Source of the DNA: Lactuca virosa | Taxonomy: Eukaryota > Streptophyta > Magnoliopsida > Asterales > Asteraceae | Length of the DNA stretch: 64,000 nt | Assembly: GCA_928212115.1 (NCBI GenBank) | Contig: CAKMRJ010000001.1 | Coordinates: 367,170,795 to 367,234,794 of the forward strand | Reading direction: 5' to 3' | In this document: one piece after another, positions 43,663 through 55,074 of the stretch | How positions within the stretch are numbered: position 1 is the stretch's first letter | Layout of the letters: the number at the start of each line of letters is the position of its first letter | Position numbers and translations under genes: made by a program | The notes under the pieces: generated by a model | Told to the model about the DNA's origin: nothing | Database searches by the model: none | Seen by the model: the letters and a program-made list of their open reading frames with translations, nothing else

Positions 43663-45384
43663 TGTAACACCCATAAAGTTCAAACCAATTTAAAACTTTT
43701 AAAACATTTCCAAAACCATTAAACATTACAAAACTTGTTTTCAAAATGTATTATATTAGAGTATCCCAGAAACAAATTCATAAAATTGAGGAGTTGTACA
43801 ATCACGCCTTCGCCTTGCCGCGATCCCCTGATGTACCTGAAACAATAAACTGAACTGTAAGCCCAAAATCTTAGTGAGTTCCCCAAAATACCCATACCAC
43901 AACAATACACATATAATCATAAACAGCATACTATGGGTCCAGTCAACCATCGGGTTGGAATACCCCAGGCCCTCAACCATCCGGTTGGAATGCCAACATA
44001 CTATGAGTCCAATCATCATCGGGATGGAATACTCACGGCCCACAACCTACAGGTTGGAATGCCCAGGTCTATTGGCCTCCGCACAAAACAGATAAACCTC
44101 AACTGGTAAACGAACATGTGCGCATATAACAGATAATCACATAACAGTCTATAGACGATACTTTATCTGACAGATCATACCACATACCATATAATATTAT
44201 CCTACCCTCTAGGATACCGATCTAACAGATCATACTAGCATAACATAACCAGATAACAATCCAAAGGGTCGGCCTTGGTGCCTTAGACCCTTGAGCATAG
44301 TGAAGATAACTCACCTCGCAAGTAGCTCGGAAGGTAGTGTCAAACTCCTCCAGATGTAGCTCCAACTCCAACACCTATATTCACCAATATCCTTTGCTAT
44401 CAATATTTAATTTACCAAAATACCCTCAGAAGTCAACTGGTCAGCCCTTGGTCAAAGTCAAAGTCAACTGCCATGGTCAACAGTCCATGTTGACCTCAAC
44501 TCATTGAGTACCCTTAGCTACTCGTCGAGTTCCTTGCATAACTTGCCAACTCGCCGAGTCACTCGTCTGACACGCCGAGCCTAAGGCAATCTTCATCAGA
44601 CTCGCCAAGTCGTTCATACGACTCGCCGAGTCCCTTCAGTCCTTCATCCATACAGATGCTTTTTAAGCCATGCTAAGGCTCCATACTGCAAATCCAAGCT
44701 CCTAGGGCATGTTTATCACGTAAAGTTGCAAACTTTACGTGCATCCATGGTGCTAATGACTTAAATCAAGCTAAAGAAGAGGTTATATGCAAAAGAGCTT
44801 CACCAACATGCTAAAGACTGACACTTTATGATGATAAGAGCCAAGATGAGCCTAGATATGAAGTTGCAACTTCAGATCTTGGTTCATCACTCGAAATGTA
44901 ACACCAAATGCCCAAAATGGTCCCAAAACTCAAATATCAAAGGGATCTAGCTAGAAGAAGCTCAAGATGATGACTTGATACCTTCAAATGATGATAAACT
45001 GAGGTAGACTTAAGATCCCTAACTGTTCCTTGCTCAAAGCTTCTTGATCTTCAAGCCTTTCCTCACCAAGATCCACCTTTCAAGCTTAAACACACAAGTA
45101 TGGAGAGAAAATGGAGATTTAGGGTTTCTGGACTCACAGGGGATGTAAGGGAAGGCTAAGGTGGAAAAGGATCCTTTAAATAGGGTGCAAAACCCCGGGG
45201 ATTAGGGTTTCACCCTCCAGCTCCCACTCGTCGAGTCACTCTTCCGACTCGGCGAGTGGTCACTTAAATACGTGGCCCAATATCCGCTCTCTACTCGACG
45301 ACGTCAGGGCATCCACTCGTCGAGTAGCATCTTGAGAAATTTAAAGTCATACATCAATTACCTCGAAAATCGGGGCGGTTTACA
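43663..45384 (-). repeat. RE9 3' LTR
   Basis: + strand TGTAACACCCATAAAGTTC to GGCGGTTTACA, 1722 bp, beside the polypurine tract. The first 1349 bp match 50888-52238. It contains several ACTCGNCGAGT motifs (44519-44529, 44550-44560, 44620-44630, 45228-45238, 45317-45327 and variants) and a minus-strand TATA-like TATTTAAAGG at 45174-45183. Confidence 0.9.
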
Positions 45385-45403
45385 CATTCTCCCCCCACTT
45401 GAG
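45385..45403 (-). other. RE9 polypurine tract
   Basis: CATTCTCCCCCCACTTGAG on the + strand; the coding strand reads a G-rich AAGTGGGGGGAGAA tract next to the 3' LTR. Confidence 0.87.
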
Positions 45404-45674
45404 TCAACTAGCCCACTTTTCGCCCTCGAAGTCATGCATGCAGTGAAACACTCCGAGTGCCCTCCCCCACATCTCAGCCTCCGGCTGCCCACGTCACACT
45501 TCCAGGCTCCCGCATCTCCACCTCTTCGTTGCTCCCTCGTACCTTTCACTCCCCCTCCACCGCTACCTCTCCTGTACCTTCACAAAGGGTTACTTGTTAC
45601 TTCGTCCATTCTTCCCCTTCTCTCTAGTATGGCCACGGGCTTCTCAACATCGTTCAGGCGCTCATCGACTGATG
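45404..45674 (-). other. RE9 segment between integrase tail and polypurine tract
   Basis: About 270 bp with pyrimidine-rich + strand sequence. A chromodomain would be expected near here in a chromovirus, but no chromodomain motif could be read. The + strand ORF across it is compositional. Confidence 0.5.
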
Positions 45675-46076
45675 TCATCCAAAGATACCACCGCCTCCTG
45701 GTCCATAAAACACCCTATCGCAATTTTGATTGAAACAAATGTGGAAAAAAGTGTTGTGAATCCGATCTACGCTCCCCGGAAGCTCTAGCCTATAGCACCT
45801 TGCCAATCCTTGCACTAATCCTGAACGGGCCCACCCCCAATCAACACCAATATGTCGGGGACCCAATTTTCCCCTCTTCCTGAAGCAGATCACACCCTTC
45901 CAGGGCAAGACCTTCAGGAAGTACCATATCACCGACCTGAAATGTAACCTCAGAACGGATCCGGTTAGGGTCGTTTGTGAAACTCTTCTGCCGACTCGAT
46001 CGCGGTCTGCAGACGCCTCCTGCCCTAATCAGTTGAATATTCTCGGTAGTATGCAAGACTACCTCCGTCCGACCTA
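45675..46076 (-). pseudogene. pol: RE9 integrase C-terminal domain
   Basis: Two frames carry the region after the DDE core: SSRQKSFTNDPNRIRSEVTF then QVGDMVLPEG (45841-46080), continuing in the other frame as FLKVLPWKGVICFRKRGKLG and HNTFFHICF (45675-45932). In intact relatives this is one domain that binds DNA without sequence preference. The frameshift lies near 45920. Confidence 0.75.
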
Positions 46077-46790
46077 TCACTCTGTGTCCGACGTTACCCC
46101 AACAAACCGGGGTGCGACATCTCCGCCCCTATAACAGCTCGAAAGGCGGAGCGCCAATGCTGGAATGGTAGTTGTTGTTGTAGGCGAACTCTGCAAGGGG
46201 TAGGTGGGAATCCCAGCACCCACCGAAGTCAATACACACGCCCTCAACATGCCCTCAAGGGTCTGAATGGTCCGCTCACTCTGACGTTTCGTCTGCGGAT
46301 GGAAATGATGTGCTAAAAGCAACCGCGTGCCCAGTTCCTCATGGAACTTCTGCCAGAAGTGGGAGGTAAATCTAACATCTCGATCGGAGACAATGGAGAC
46401 TGGGACTCCGTGGCGAGCAACAATCTCACAGACATACACGTCGGCCAACTTCTCGGCCGATGTACTCTCCCGTATGGCCAAGAAATGGGCACTCTTGGCC
46501 AATCGATTCACGATGACCCATATAGCATTAATCCCCTTCGCCGTCCTTGGCAACTTGGTAACAAAATCCATCGTGATTTGTTCCCATTTCCACATGGGAA
46601 TCTCCAGGGGCTGCAGCTTTCCATGCGGCCTCTGATGCTCGGCCTTGACCATCCTACAGGTCAAGCACCTCTCGACGTACCAAGCGATTTCTCGCTTCAT
46701 ACATGGCCACCAGTAACTCAAACTCAGGTCTCTATACATCTTGGTGACCCCCGGGTGAATAGAAAAATGAGACTTGTGAGCCTCCTCCAT
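46077..46790 (-). pseudogene. pol: RE9 integrase zinc-binding and DDE core
   Basis: The HHCC region reads HKSHFSIHPGVTKMYRDL with CLTCRMVKAEHQ. The core shows MDFVTKLPRTAKGINAIWVI (first Asp), VSIVSDRDVRFTSHFWQKFH (second Asp) and HPQTKRQSERTIQTLEGMLR (Glu). The conserved VDRL block reads VNRL. This domain inserts cDNA into the chromosome. The frame is open for 237 codons; its C-terminal 40 residues are out of register and the true continuation is in the neighbouring frame. A frameshift near 46790 separates it from RNase H. Confidence 0.87.
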
Positions 46791-46796
46791 GACCGT

Positions 46797-47357
46797 TTAT
46801 CTGACCCCACCAGATATAGGAACCCAAAACCGAACGCATCGGGTCAATAATCCCCGGCTATCCTGCACAAACCAGGTGTTCTCACCCTTGATCCTCTCCA
46901 GCTTCCAATTCTCCGGTCGTATGCCCTCAACCCGGGCGTCTCTGATCAGACTCACAAGCGGAGAATCCACCGCTATCCTCATACATATCGCTGGGGTGGA
47001 AGACCCAGCTGACTTGCGGCTCAAAGCGTCTGCAACCACATTCGCTTTATCGGGGTGGCAAAGGATCTCGCAATCGTAGTCCTTGACTACATCCAGCCAC
47101 CTGCGCTGCCTCATGTTCAGGTTCGGCTGATCCATGATATGCCTCAAACTTTTGGGATCCGTGTATACAGTACAACGGACCCCATATAGGTAATGCCTCC
47201 AGATCTTTAGAGCGAATACCACTGCTCCCAGCTCTAGATCATGCATAGGGTACCTTGTCTCATGCGGCTTCAGCTGCCGTGATGCATAGGCTATCACTTG
47301 TCCCCTCTGCATGAGGACCGCCCCTAAACCTGTGATGGATGCATCACAGAACACCAC
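46797..47357 (-). pseudogene. pol: RE9 RNase H
   Basis: An open frame starting FCDASITGLGAVLMQRGQVI and containing YASRQLKPHETRYPMHDLEL, AVVFALKIWRHYLYG, VYTDPKSLRHIMDQ and HPDKANVVADALSRKS. The acidic residues of the active site (FCDAS, DLEL, YTDPKSL) are present. It continues from the RT frame after a frameshift near 47360. Confidence 0.88.
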
Positions 47358-47364
47358 AAAATCC

Positions 47365-48349
47365 TCAAACTCCCTCCGGGAGTGTCAAGACTGGAGCCTC
47401 GCATAACCGCTGTCGGAGGGTCTCAAACGCCCTCTGTTGCTCAGGGTCCCACCGAAAATCCACCCCTTTCCTCGTTAGACGAGTGAGGGGTACTGCTATC
47501 TTGGAGAAATCTCGAATAAATATCCGATAGTACCCTGCTAATCCCAGAAAACTCTTGATGTCCGAAGGAGATCTCGGCACCTCCCACTGCATGACTGCCT
47601 CAATTTTGGTCGGGTCGACCAAAATCCCCTCCTGGTTGACGAGATGTCCGAGGAACTGGACCTCTCGTAACCAAAACTCGCACTTCGAGAACTTGGTATA
47701 CAGCCGTTCTCGTCTCAGAACTCCCAACAACTCCCTGAAGTGCTCCTCATGCTGCTCTCGGGTCTTGGAATATACAAAGATATCATCAATAAATACGATA
47801 ACCAAGCGATCAAGCATCGGTCTGCAGGTCCCGATTCATCAGATCCATAAATACTGTCGGCGCGTTGGTGAGCCCAAACGGCATCACCACAAACTCATAA
47901 TGACCATAACGAGTCCGAAACGCAGTCTTCTCTACGTCCTCCTCTCTGACCCGGATCTGATGATACCCCGACCTCAAGTCTATCTTGGAGAACCAAGATG
48001 CACCCTGTAACTGATCAAAGAGATCCTCTATCCTATGGAGTGGATAACGATTCTTCACTATTAATTTGTTCAACTCCCTATAATCAATGCACATCCGGTG
48101 TGAACCGTCCTTCTTGCTGATGAAGAGAATCGGTGCTCCCTATGGAGAACTGCTAGGTCGAATGAACTGCTTGCCCAGCAGTTCCTGCAGCTGTGATGAA
48201 AGCTCCTGCATCTCGGGTGGCGCCAATCGGTACAGCGCCTTGGCGATAGGAGCCGCATCCGACACCAGGTCGATCCGGAACTCAACCTGCCTCTCCGGAG
48301 GTATCCCTGGAAACTCCTCCGGGAATACATCAGTAAACTCTCTAACCAT
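47365..48349 (-). pseudogene. pol: RE9 reverse transcriptase
   Basis: The fingers begin with EFPGIPPERQVEFRIDLV and PLGKQFIRPSSSP (48140-48349; the frame shows LLGKQF). A TAG (48140-48142) replaces the usual Trp codon after SSSP. The palm follows with CIDYRELNKLIVKNRYPLHR and SKIDLRSGYHQIRV (47810-48094). The catalytic loop is FIDDIFVYSKTREQHEEH (47365-47817), a normal Gypsy variant of YVDD. A frameshift lies near 47813. The thumb contains FLGHLVNQEGI and IKSFLGLAGYYRIFIRDFSK. Apart from these two lesions the motifs are intact. Confidence 0.9.
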
Positions 48350-48481
48350 CGGGACCTATGAAACTGGAGTCTGGTCCCTGAACCGTGTATCCACCACGTA
48401 CGCTAAATAACCCGCACACCCGTGCTGATTATACTGCTGAGCCCTAGCAGCTGAACAAAACCCTGATCCCACTCTGGTGCC

Positions 48482-48829
48482 CTAGCCATACACAATCAGT
48501 TCTCCCCCACTTGGGGTTCGAACCACCACTCGTTGGCCATCGCAGTCGATCATGGCACAGAATCGACTAAACCAGTCCATACCCACGATCACGCATACAT
48601 CCCTCATGGGAATCAGAATCAAGTCTATCGGGAAAGATAACCCGAAGATCTCCATCTTACATCCTCGGTAGACTGAAGAAGCAGAAACCCTGTGTTTGTT
48701 GGCGATAGAGACTCGCAACGGACACTCTAGCTCGCCAACTGGCATACTGAACTCCCTACTAAATGTCTGTGATACAAAAGACCGACTCGCCCCTGAGTCA
48801 AATAAAACCAATGCATGCAAGGAGTTCAC
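48482..48829 (-). CDS. pol: RE9 aspartic protease
   Basis: A 115-codon frame with LVLFDSGASRSFVSQTFS (catalytic DSGA) and VIVGMDWFSRFCAMIDCDGQ, both conserved in Gypsy retropepsins. It cleaves the Gag-Pol polyprotein in the particle. The next frame downstream (RT) begins after about 130 bp of frame-broken linker. The frame itself shows no stop. Confidence 0.88.
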   Translation of the reverse strand: MNSLHALVLFDSGASRSFVSQTFSREFSMPVGELECPLRVSIANKHRVSASSVYRGCKMEIFGLSFPIDLILIPMRDVCVIVGMDWFSRFCAMIDCDGQRVVVRTPSGGELIVYG

Positions 48830-48844
48830 TACAAATGTACCTAA

Positions 48845-50101
48845 TCACATATACAACAGATAAGAATAATTCAAATAAACAAATGAGATAAAGAGTAGAA
48901 ACATACCAGCAACCACATCCGGTGCTGCCTTGGCATCTTCGGCCGTAAGCGGAAAAGCACGCCCCTGAGCCTTCGGAGGCTCCGCCCTAACTGGCCTCCC
49001 ATCAGTAATCCTCAATGTAGCCGGCGTTGGAGCCTGCGCCGTCTTGGCGGCTAATAAAGGACACCGGGCCTTCATATGGCCCACCTGCTCACAATGATAA
49101 CAAACTCTGACCCCGGAAGTCGGAGTCTGCTGCCTGCAATCCCTGACAAGATAGCCCTACTTGCCACAACGGTGACACCCACTCCCTGCTCAGCACGTCC
49201 CTGAATGAGCCTTCCCGCACTTTCCACAAGTGCGGCCTGGCTGTCCCCCAGTCTTGGTATCAGCAGTCTTAGACCACTTCGGCGTCGGCTGCGACTGTGC
49301 CGGTGCCTGTCGCTGCTCTCTCAACTGTAGCTCAAACTCCAACTCACGCCGCCTCGTGGCCTCCTGTAGATCCAGTAGAGTATCGCATCGCTGTGTGGTA
49401 ACAAAATGACGAATGTCAGTCTTGAGCATGCTAAGATAATGTATCTGAGCCTGCTCCAAGGCAAACTTCAGGCAAAACATCGCCCTCTCAGTAAACATAC
49501 GGGTGATCTCCATCACTGACTCAGAACTCTGTCTCAGCTCTAAGAACTCCTGTGACAACCGCTCGCGCTCTACCCGTGGAATGTAGCGAGCGCGGAACAT
49601 ATCCCTGAACTGCTCCCAAGTAACAGCAGCTCTCTGGTCATCCGAATATGACCCAGTAACCAATCTCCACCAGTCCTTTGCCCCGGTCCTCAACAAGTTC
49701 AGGGCACACCCGACCTTCTGTCAGTAGGACACGAGCACGTGAAGAAACATCCCTCCACATCAGACAGCCACCTCATGGATATGATAGGATCCTGAACACC
49801 ATCAAAAATCGGGGGCTTCATGTTATCGAAGTCCCGGTACTGGAAGCTCCGACTGGCTCCTCCCCCTCCTGCCGCTGTTACAGCCACGGTAGCTGCAACG
49901 GTAGCCGTCTCAGCAAGGGCTGCATATCTGTCATCAAAGTACTCCATCATAGAGGACTTATAATCCCAAACAACTCCAGAATCTGACCCCGGACAACACT
50001 GGCCCCTCCTGGCCGATAATCTTAGGTGCTGCTGGGGCCTCCTAATCACCCTGTCCTAATCCCGGTCCGGATCCAGTCGTGAAACGCCTCGTAACCACCA
50101 T
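48845..50101 (-). pseudogene. gag: RE9 gag
   Basis: The start MVVTRRFTTGSGPG is at 50101, preceded on the coding strand by TTATATTTCAG. The N-terminal frame (49699-50049) has FQYRDFDNMKPPIFDGVQDP. A frameshift near 49700 leads to the capsid domain with GAKDWWRLVTGSYSDDQRAA, FRDMFRARYIPRVERERLSQ and FTERAMFCLKFALEQAQIHY (49190-49696). Zinc motifs follow: CGKCGKAHSGTC, a block with an internal stop near 49157, and CYHCEQVGHMKARC (about 49075-49115). The last part is proline/alanine-rich. The lesions are two, one frameshift and one stop. Confidence 0.87.
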
Positions 50102-50872
50102 ACTGAAATATAACAGGAAGATATCAGACAATCCTCATAAATAACCGGGAACCAAATCCCTACTAAACCCTAGGGGTTGTGACTTCCTTGCTACGCGTAT
50201 GGGTCCTGTGCTTTCAGTAGTACGGGCTCATACTACCTTCCACACCTACCCATATTTGTATCAAGTATTACCACACCACCCTAACAATATACATGTACAC
50301 GGTGGTCACTCAACCTCACTCCTAGAGGAAGAGTAACTGTCTCACAACTGACCTACCGGTCTAATACAACCCACCCGTCCATGAAACTTTCACCAACCCT
50401 ACAGCACTAGTGTATGCTAGTCATACATAACGATGGACCCTATAGACTTTCGAATACTTGATCCTACCCTAAGCCCTTCATCAAACAAGAACAGGAAATA
50501 AGGCCAAACCAAACATTCTCAGGCTATAAGATCTTAGTTATGTACGACTGTGATGCATACACTAAGCAACTACAGTAATGATGTCAATCTCATATAAGGA
50601 AAACCATAGGCTACCAGGCATCATGTAATCAGGCAATTCTATCATGCAATTCCTGAAGATCCCTAGCCTAGCACTAGCATGCTGTTCTAACATATCACAT
50701 AATCAAATAACTGTATGGTATTTTGGGGTCAACTTACTGGCTTCGGCTGATCGTACACCCTGCATCGTCCTTTGCTTATTTTGAAAACCATTTTAGAAAT
50801 CATTTTTGAAAATCTTTCCTTGATTTGAGACTGGATTCACACGACTGTTCCTCCAAATTCACTCAAACCAAG
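50102..50872 (-). other. RE9 5' leader
   Basis: Noncoding DNA between primer site and gag. It contains the Gypsy stem-loop motif (50202-50245) and the block AAACAAGAACAGGAAATAAG (about 50483-50502), which recurs in RE2. Confidence 0.65.
50202..50245 (-). other. Gypsy stem-loop motif, copy 3
   Basis: GTAGTA and TACTAC arms around CGGGCTCA, within GGTCCTGTGCTTTCA...CTTCCACACCTAC. It lies about 100 bp upstream of the gag start on the coding strand. Confidence 0.75.
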
Positions 50873-50884
50873 GCTCTGATACCA
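50873..50884 (-). other. RE9 primer-binding site
   Basis: GCTCTGATACCA, the inverted initiator tRNA-Met site, 3 nt from the LTR start. Confidence 0.9.
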
Positions 50885-50887
50885 ACT

Positions 50888-52238
50888 TGTAACACCCATA
50901 AAATTCAAGCCAATTTAAAACTTTTAAAACATTTCCAAAACCATTAATCATTATAAAACTTGTTTTCAAAATGTATTATATCATAGTATCCCAAAAACAA
51001 TGTCATAAAAAGTGAGGAGTTGTACGATCATGCCTTCGCCTTGCCGCGATCCCCTAATGTACCTGAAAAAATAAACTGAACTGTAAGCCCGAAAGCTTAG
51101 TGAGTTCCCCCAAAATACCTATACCATAACAATACACATATAATCATAAACAGCATACTATGGGTCCAGTCAACCATCGGGTTGGAATACCCCAGGCCCT
51201 CAACCATCCGGTTGGAATGCCAACATACTATGAGTCCAATCATCCTCGGGATGGAATACTCACGGCCCACAACCTACAGGTTGGAATGCTTAGGTCTATT
51301 GGCCTCCGCACAAAGCAGATAAACCTCAAAACGCTAAACGAACATGTGCGCATATAACAGATAATCACATAACAGTCTATAGACAATACTTGATCTAACA
51401 GATCATACCACATACCATATAATATTATCCTACCCTCTAGGATACCGATCTAACAGATCATACTAGCATAACATAACCAGATAACAATCCAAAGGGCCGA
51501 CCTTGGTGCCTTAAACCCTTGAGCATAGTGAGGATAACTCACCTCGCAAGTAGCTCGGAAGGTAGTGTCAAACTCCTACAGATGTAGCTCCAACTCCAAC
51601 ACCTATATTCACCAATGTCCTTTGCTATCAATATTCAATTTACCAAAATACCCTCAGAAGTCAACTGGTCAGCCCTTGGTCAAAGTCAAAGTCAACTGTC
51701 ACGGCCAACAGTCCATGTTGACCTCAACTCGTCGAGTACCCTTAGCTACTCGCCGAGTTCCTTGCATAACTTGCCAACTCGCTGAGTCACTCGTCTGACA
51801 CGCCGAACCTAAGGCAATCTTCATCAGACTCGCCAAGTCGTTCATACGACTCGCCGAGTCCCTTCAGTCCTTCATCCATACAGATGCTTTTTAAGCCATG
51901 CTAAGGCTCCATACTGCAAATCCAAGCTCCTAGGGCATGTTTATCACGTAAAGTTGCAAACTTTACGTGCATGCAAGGTGCTAATGACTTAAATCAAGCT
52001 AAAGAAGAGGTTATATGCAAAAGAGCTTCACCAACATGCTAAAGACTGAGACTTTATGATGATAAGAGCCAAGATGAGCCTAGATATGAAGTTGCAACTT
52101 CAGATCTTGGTTCATCACTCGAAATGTAACACCAAATGCCTAAAATGGTCCCAAAACTCAAATATAAAAGGGATCTAGCTAGAAGAAGCTCAAGGTGATG
52201 ACTTGATACCTTCAAATGATGATAAATTGAGGTAGACT
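50888..52238 (-). repeat. RE9 5' LTR, cut by RE10
   Basis: It matches 43663-45011 of the other LTR closely, including the CCATCGGGTTGGAATACCCC block and ACTCGCCGAGT motifs at 51729-51870. It stops at GGTAGACT, exactly where TGTAACACCAGC begins. The remaining roughly 370 bp should lie to the right of the window. Confidence 0.88.
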
Positions 52239-52500
52239 TGTAACACCAGCAAATATTAGGTCAAAAATAAGTATGTTCAGTAACCATAATTGCGTATACT
52301 AAGTGGTAGATATCGTAACAAGGTTTCCAAAAAAATAAAGAACACTAAAATCCGAGCTATAACGAAGAAGTTATGACAAATCGAAGATCCGTGACAATAC
52401 CAGTAAAACACTGTTAAGCAAAAAACGCGAAATTTCAATAAAATACTTTTTAACCTTAGATATCTAAATGAAAGTCGTAGATATCCCAAAACCGTAAACA
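52239..52500 (+). repeat. RE10: Gypsy-type LTR start, cut by RE11
   Basis: It starts TGTAACACCAGCAAATATTAG and is unlike the other LTRs in the window. It includes ATAACGAAGAAGTTATGAC, a phrase type also seen in the RE7 LTRs (AACTTCTTCATCCGACGTC). It ends at AAACA where the RE11 LTR begins. Orientation is uncertain because Gypsy LTR ends are near-palindromic. Confidence 0.6.
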
Positions 52501-53294
52501 TGTTGGATTAGTGTCTAAGCCCGTAACTATATTTGGTATGTACTTGACCCGGTTGTGCATGGTCCTTCTGGGCTGCCTTCACCAAAGCAACTTGACAAGG
52601 TAATTTGATATGAGAGAGAGGGTATTATGGTTTATTAGTATATTATAAGAATAATATATTAAAGGAGAAATCATATTTATTTAATTAGTATTAGTCATAA
52701 ATTAATTAGGAATTAATTTGGTGACTAAAAGAGATTAATTAAATAAAGGGGTATAAACTGTCAAATGTGTGATAGTTGGATTTTGGGCTAGGAAACCTAA
52801 TGGACAAGAGGGGGAACGAAAATATGATGAAAGGATCATCATATTTCGTCCAAGGTCCTATTCCAGAAGGTTCCTTGGGCTGCTTGGTGGCTAAGCTGTC
52901 CATTAGGGTTAGACTGAAACCCGAGTAGCCTGCAAGTATAAATATAATACCCTCGGCTAGGAAATCGGAAGACAAGGATATCCAAGAAGAACCCCTAGGC
53001 CTAGGCCGATTTCTAGCATCCTCCCTCCTCTCTCTTATTGCCTTCTTGCTACTTGTGTGTTTGTAAGATCCATTAGATGAATTACAATTGTGATTCTAAG
53101 CTCAAGCAAAGAAGATTCAAGCTATTTGAAGAGGTAAAACTATAGATCTGATGTTGTTTTTGTTTTTTGATAATATTTAATGCTAGTTTAGGGTTTGCAA
53201 GACTTGGATTCAAAGCATATACAATAGAGAAACTAGATCCAAGCATTAGGGTTGTGTATGAGCACATAGATTGTTTCTTATGCATAAGCCATAA
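52501..53294 (+). repeat. RE11 5' LTR
   Basis: It starts TGTTGGATTAGTGTCTAAGC and ends at about 53294, one or two bases before the primer site. A TATA box TATAAATATAA lies at 52938-52948. It is similar to the RE12 LTRs mostly in the first 120 bp and in the AT-rich block 52620-52740. Confidence 0.88.
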
Positions 53295-53295
53295 G

Positions 53296-53307
53296 TGGTA
53301 TCAAAAC
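53296..53307 (+). other. RE11 primer-binding site
   Basis: TGGTATCAAAAC is the initiator tRNA-Met site with a G to A change in the second half (TGGTATCAGAGC in RE12). Confidence 0.8.
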
Positions 53308-54106
53308 CTTGATTGGTTTTCAATTGTAGTGATGTGCTTAACTGTGTTTGCTTGCCGAAAATCGAGTTTTTTTTTTGCCTCTGCCCGACTCAACTTGGCG
53401 ATCAGTATCTGGACTCGGCGAGTTGGCCCCTACTCGGCAGTTCAGAGTTGACGCGAGTACGAGCGTCAGACAGAGAAATTTCGGGATGTAGAGTTGCTGT
53501 TTTGACTTGGATACAATGCCTAAATCGTTTTTGAGTTAAAAATCCGAATTTTTATCTTACATTAAATGATTCTCCTTGCCAAAACAATAGATATTTCAAA
53601 TCTTTTGAATATTGGTTGTTTATATGATAAATATGGATTATTTAAAATTATTTGGTAATTATCTTATGACTTACCTACGTTAGATCAAATATAGATAATT
53701 AGTCAATTAAGTCTTTAATTTGAATTATGTGTTAGTTGATACCCTTATGTTTTGAAAAATTCAAAACTTTCCTCAAGTTTTGACCTTTGAATTTTTGTGA
53801 TTCAAAGTTTAATTTTGAATGATTTAAATTTCCCCCTTAGAATTTTACACGTTTCAACCTTCAACCCTCCTGCTATTCTTTATTACAAGATTAATTAATA
53901 TATATGTAGAGCATAAGCTAGTCTTATCACTAGTAGGCCTCATTCACGAAGCCGATCTAGAAGGTGGGTATACGGTTGCTCTGCCTATAAAATGGCGCTT
54001 AATGGGTGTACACTCACACCTCCCGCTTGCCTTGACTGGTGGAGGGTCGTTAGCCGAACGATAGGATAGGGCGTTTAATAATCCTCATTTAAGTATAATG
54101 GAAATT

Positions 54107-54147
54107 TAAGTAACTACATTGTTTGTACATTCTCATCTTAGTTCCTT
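54107..54147 (+). other. RE11 leader hairpin IV
   Basis: AAGTAACTA and TTAGTTCCTT are the inverted arms, weaker than in RE6 and RE12 because of one mismatch. Confidence 0.55.
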
Positions 54148-54210
54148 TAGGGATAAAAATGTGACATGGAATGCTATTTCCATGGAATTCACACTTTTAC
54201 CTGTCAAACG

Positions 54211-54243
54211 TTAGTGGAGCGGTGCGTGTTACCGGCACACTAA
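54211..54243 (+). other. RE11 leader hairpin III
   Basis: TTAGTG and CACTAA close a loop with GAGCGGTGCGTGTTACCGG. Confidence 0.65.
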
Positions 54244-54268
54244 ATTTGGGATTGACTTGTTGACAAGG

Positions 54269-55061
54269 TGTTGGATTAGTGTCTAAGTCCATAACTATTT
54301 TGGTATGTACTTGACCCGATGGTGCATGGTCCTTTTGGGTTGCCTTCACCAAAGCAACTTGATAGATGAATTATGGAGAGAAAGGATTAATTATGATTTA
54401 TTAATATATTATGAAATAATATATTAAAGGAGAATCATATTGTTTAATTAATATAGTCAAGAATTAATTGATAATTAATTTTGTGGCTAAAAGAGATTAA
54501 TTAAACTTAAGGGACTGGAACTGTAATTATAAGATAATTGCATTTGGGCTATGGATCACCTTGGAATAATAGGTTGGACGAATTCTATGGGGAAACCCAT
54601 TAGAAATCGCCCAAGGGATATTCTAAAGGGTCCATGGGCTGCTTAGGCTTAAGCAGTCAGATTAGGGTTTCCTAGTTGAAAACCCTAATAGCCTACATGT
54701 ATATATAGTACCCTTAAGCCCCAAAAACGTGGCTAAGAGTTCCACTAGGGTTTCCACACGTTTTGGGCAGCCCTCTTTTCCTTATTCTTCATCCTCTTGC
54801 TCTTGGTGTTTGTGAGCCATTAGAGGAGTGACACTTGTGACTCTAAGCTTTCTAAAGCCATTACAAGGAGGATTTGAGATTGTTATTGCTACATAACAAT
54901 TAAGGTATGATCTAAACCCTAATTCATATGTTAATATTGATTATCACATGCTAGATCTAGGGTTATAGTCTTGGATGAATGCATGTACAATAGAGAAACC
55001 TAGATCCAAGCATTAGGGTTTGCATGAGCACATAGGATGTTCTTATGGCCTAAACCCATCA
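54269..55061 (+). repeat. RE12 5' LTR
   Basis: It starts TGTTGGATTAGTGTCTAAG and ends CCCATCA. It differs from the 3' LTR by about 8 substitutions and about 10 single-base gaps; every gap seen is a missing base in this copy. TATA-like TATATATAG lies near 54700. Confidence 0.92.
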
Positions 55062-55062
55062 G

Positions 55063-55074
55063 TGGTATCAGAGC
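55063..55074 (+). other. RE12 primer-binding site
   Basis: TGGTATCAGAGC, a perfect match to the initiator tRNA-Met 3' end, one base after the LTR. Confidence 0.95.

Larger units (their letters stand above)
43663..52238 (-). mobile_element. RE9: Gypsy element with full domain set
   Basis: Minus-strand order: 5' LTR (right, cut by RE10), primer site, leader, gag, protease, RT, RNase H, integrase, polypurine tract, 3' LTR (left). Sequence motifs fit a chromovirus such as Tekay/Del. Coding parts have single frameshifts and stops but keep catalytic motifs. The left flank TCTTC should be repeated after the missing part of the right LTR, outside the window. Confidence 0.9.
53308..54268 (+). other. 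RE11 5' leader, first part
   Basis: Noncoding. It contains an ACTCGGCGAGT motif (53413-53423), the conserved blocks TAGGCCTCATTCACGAAG (53933-53950) and GGAGGGTCGTTAGCCGAACG (54042-54061), hairpin IV (54107-54147) and hairpin III (54211-54243). RE12 is inserted 25 bp after hairpin III. Confidence 0.7.

Noticed and set aside
43756..44043. 95-codon ORF with repeated GYSNPMVDWTHSM-like segments
   Set aside because: It comes from short repeated CCATCGGGTTGGAATAC-type blocks in the RE9 LTR and is on the same repeats in the other LTR; no sign of coding constraint.
45272..45733. Plus-strand 153-codon ORF
   Set aside because: It crosses the RE9 LTR edge and polypurine tract on the opposite strand and is Ser/Pro-rich by composition.
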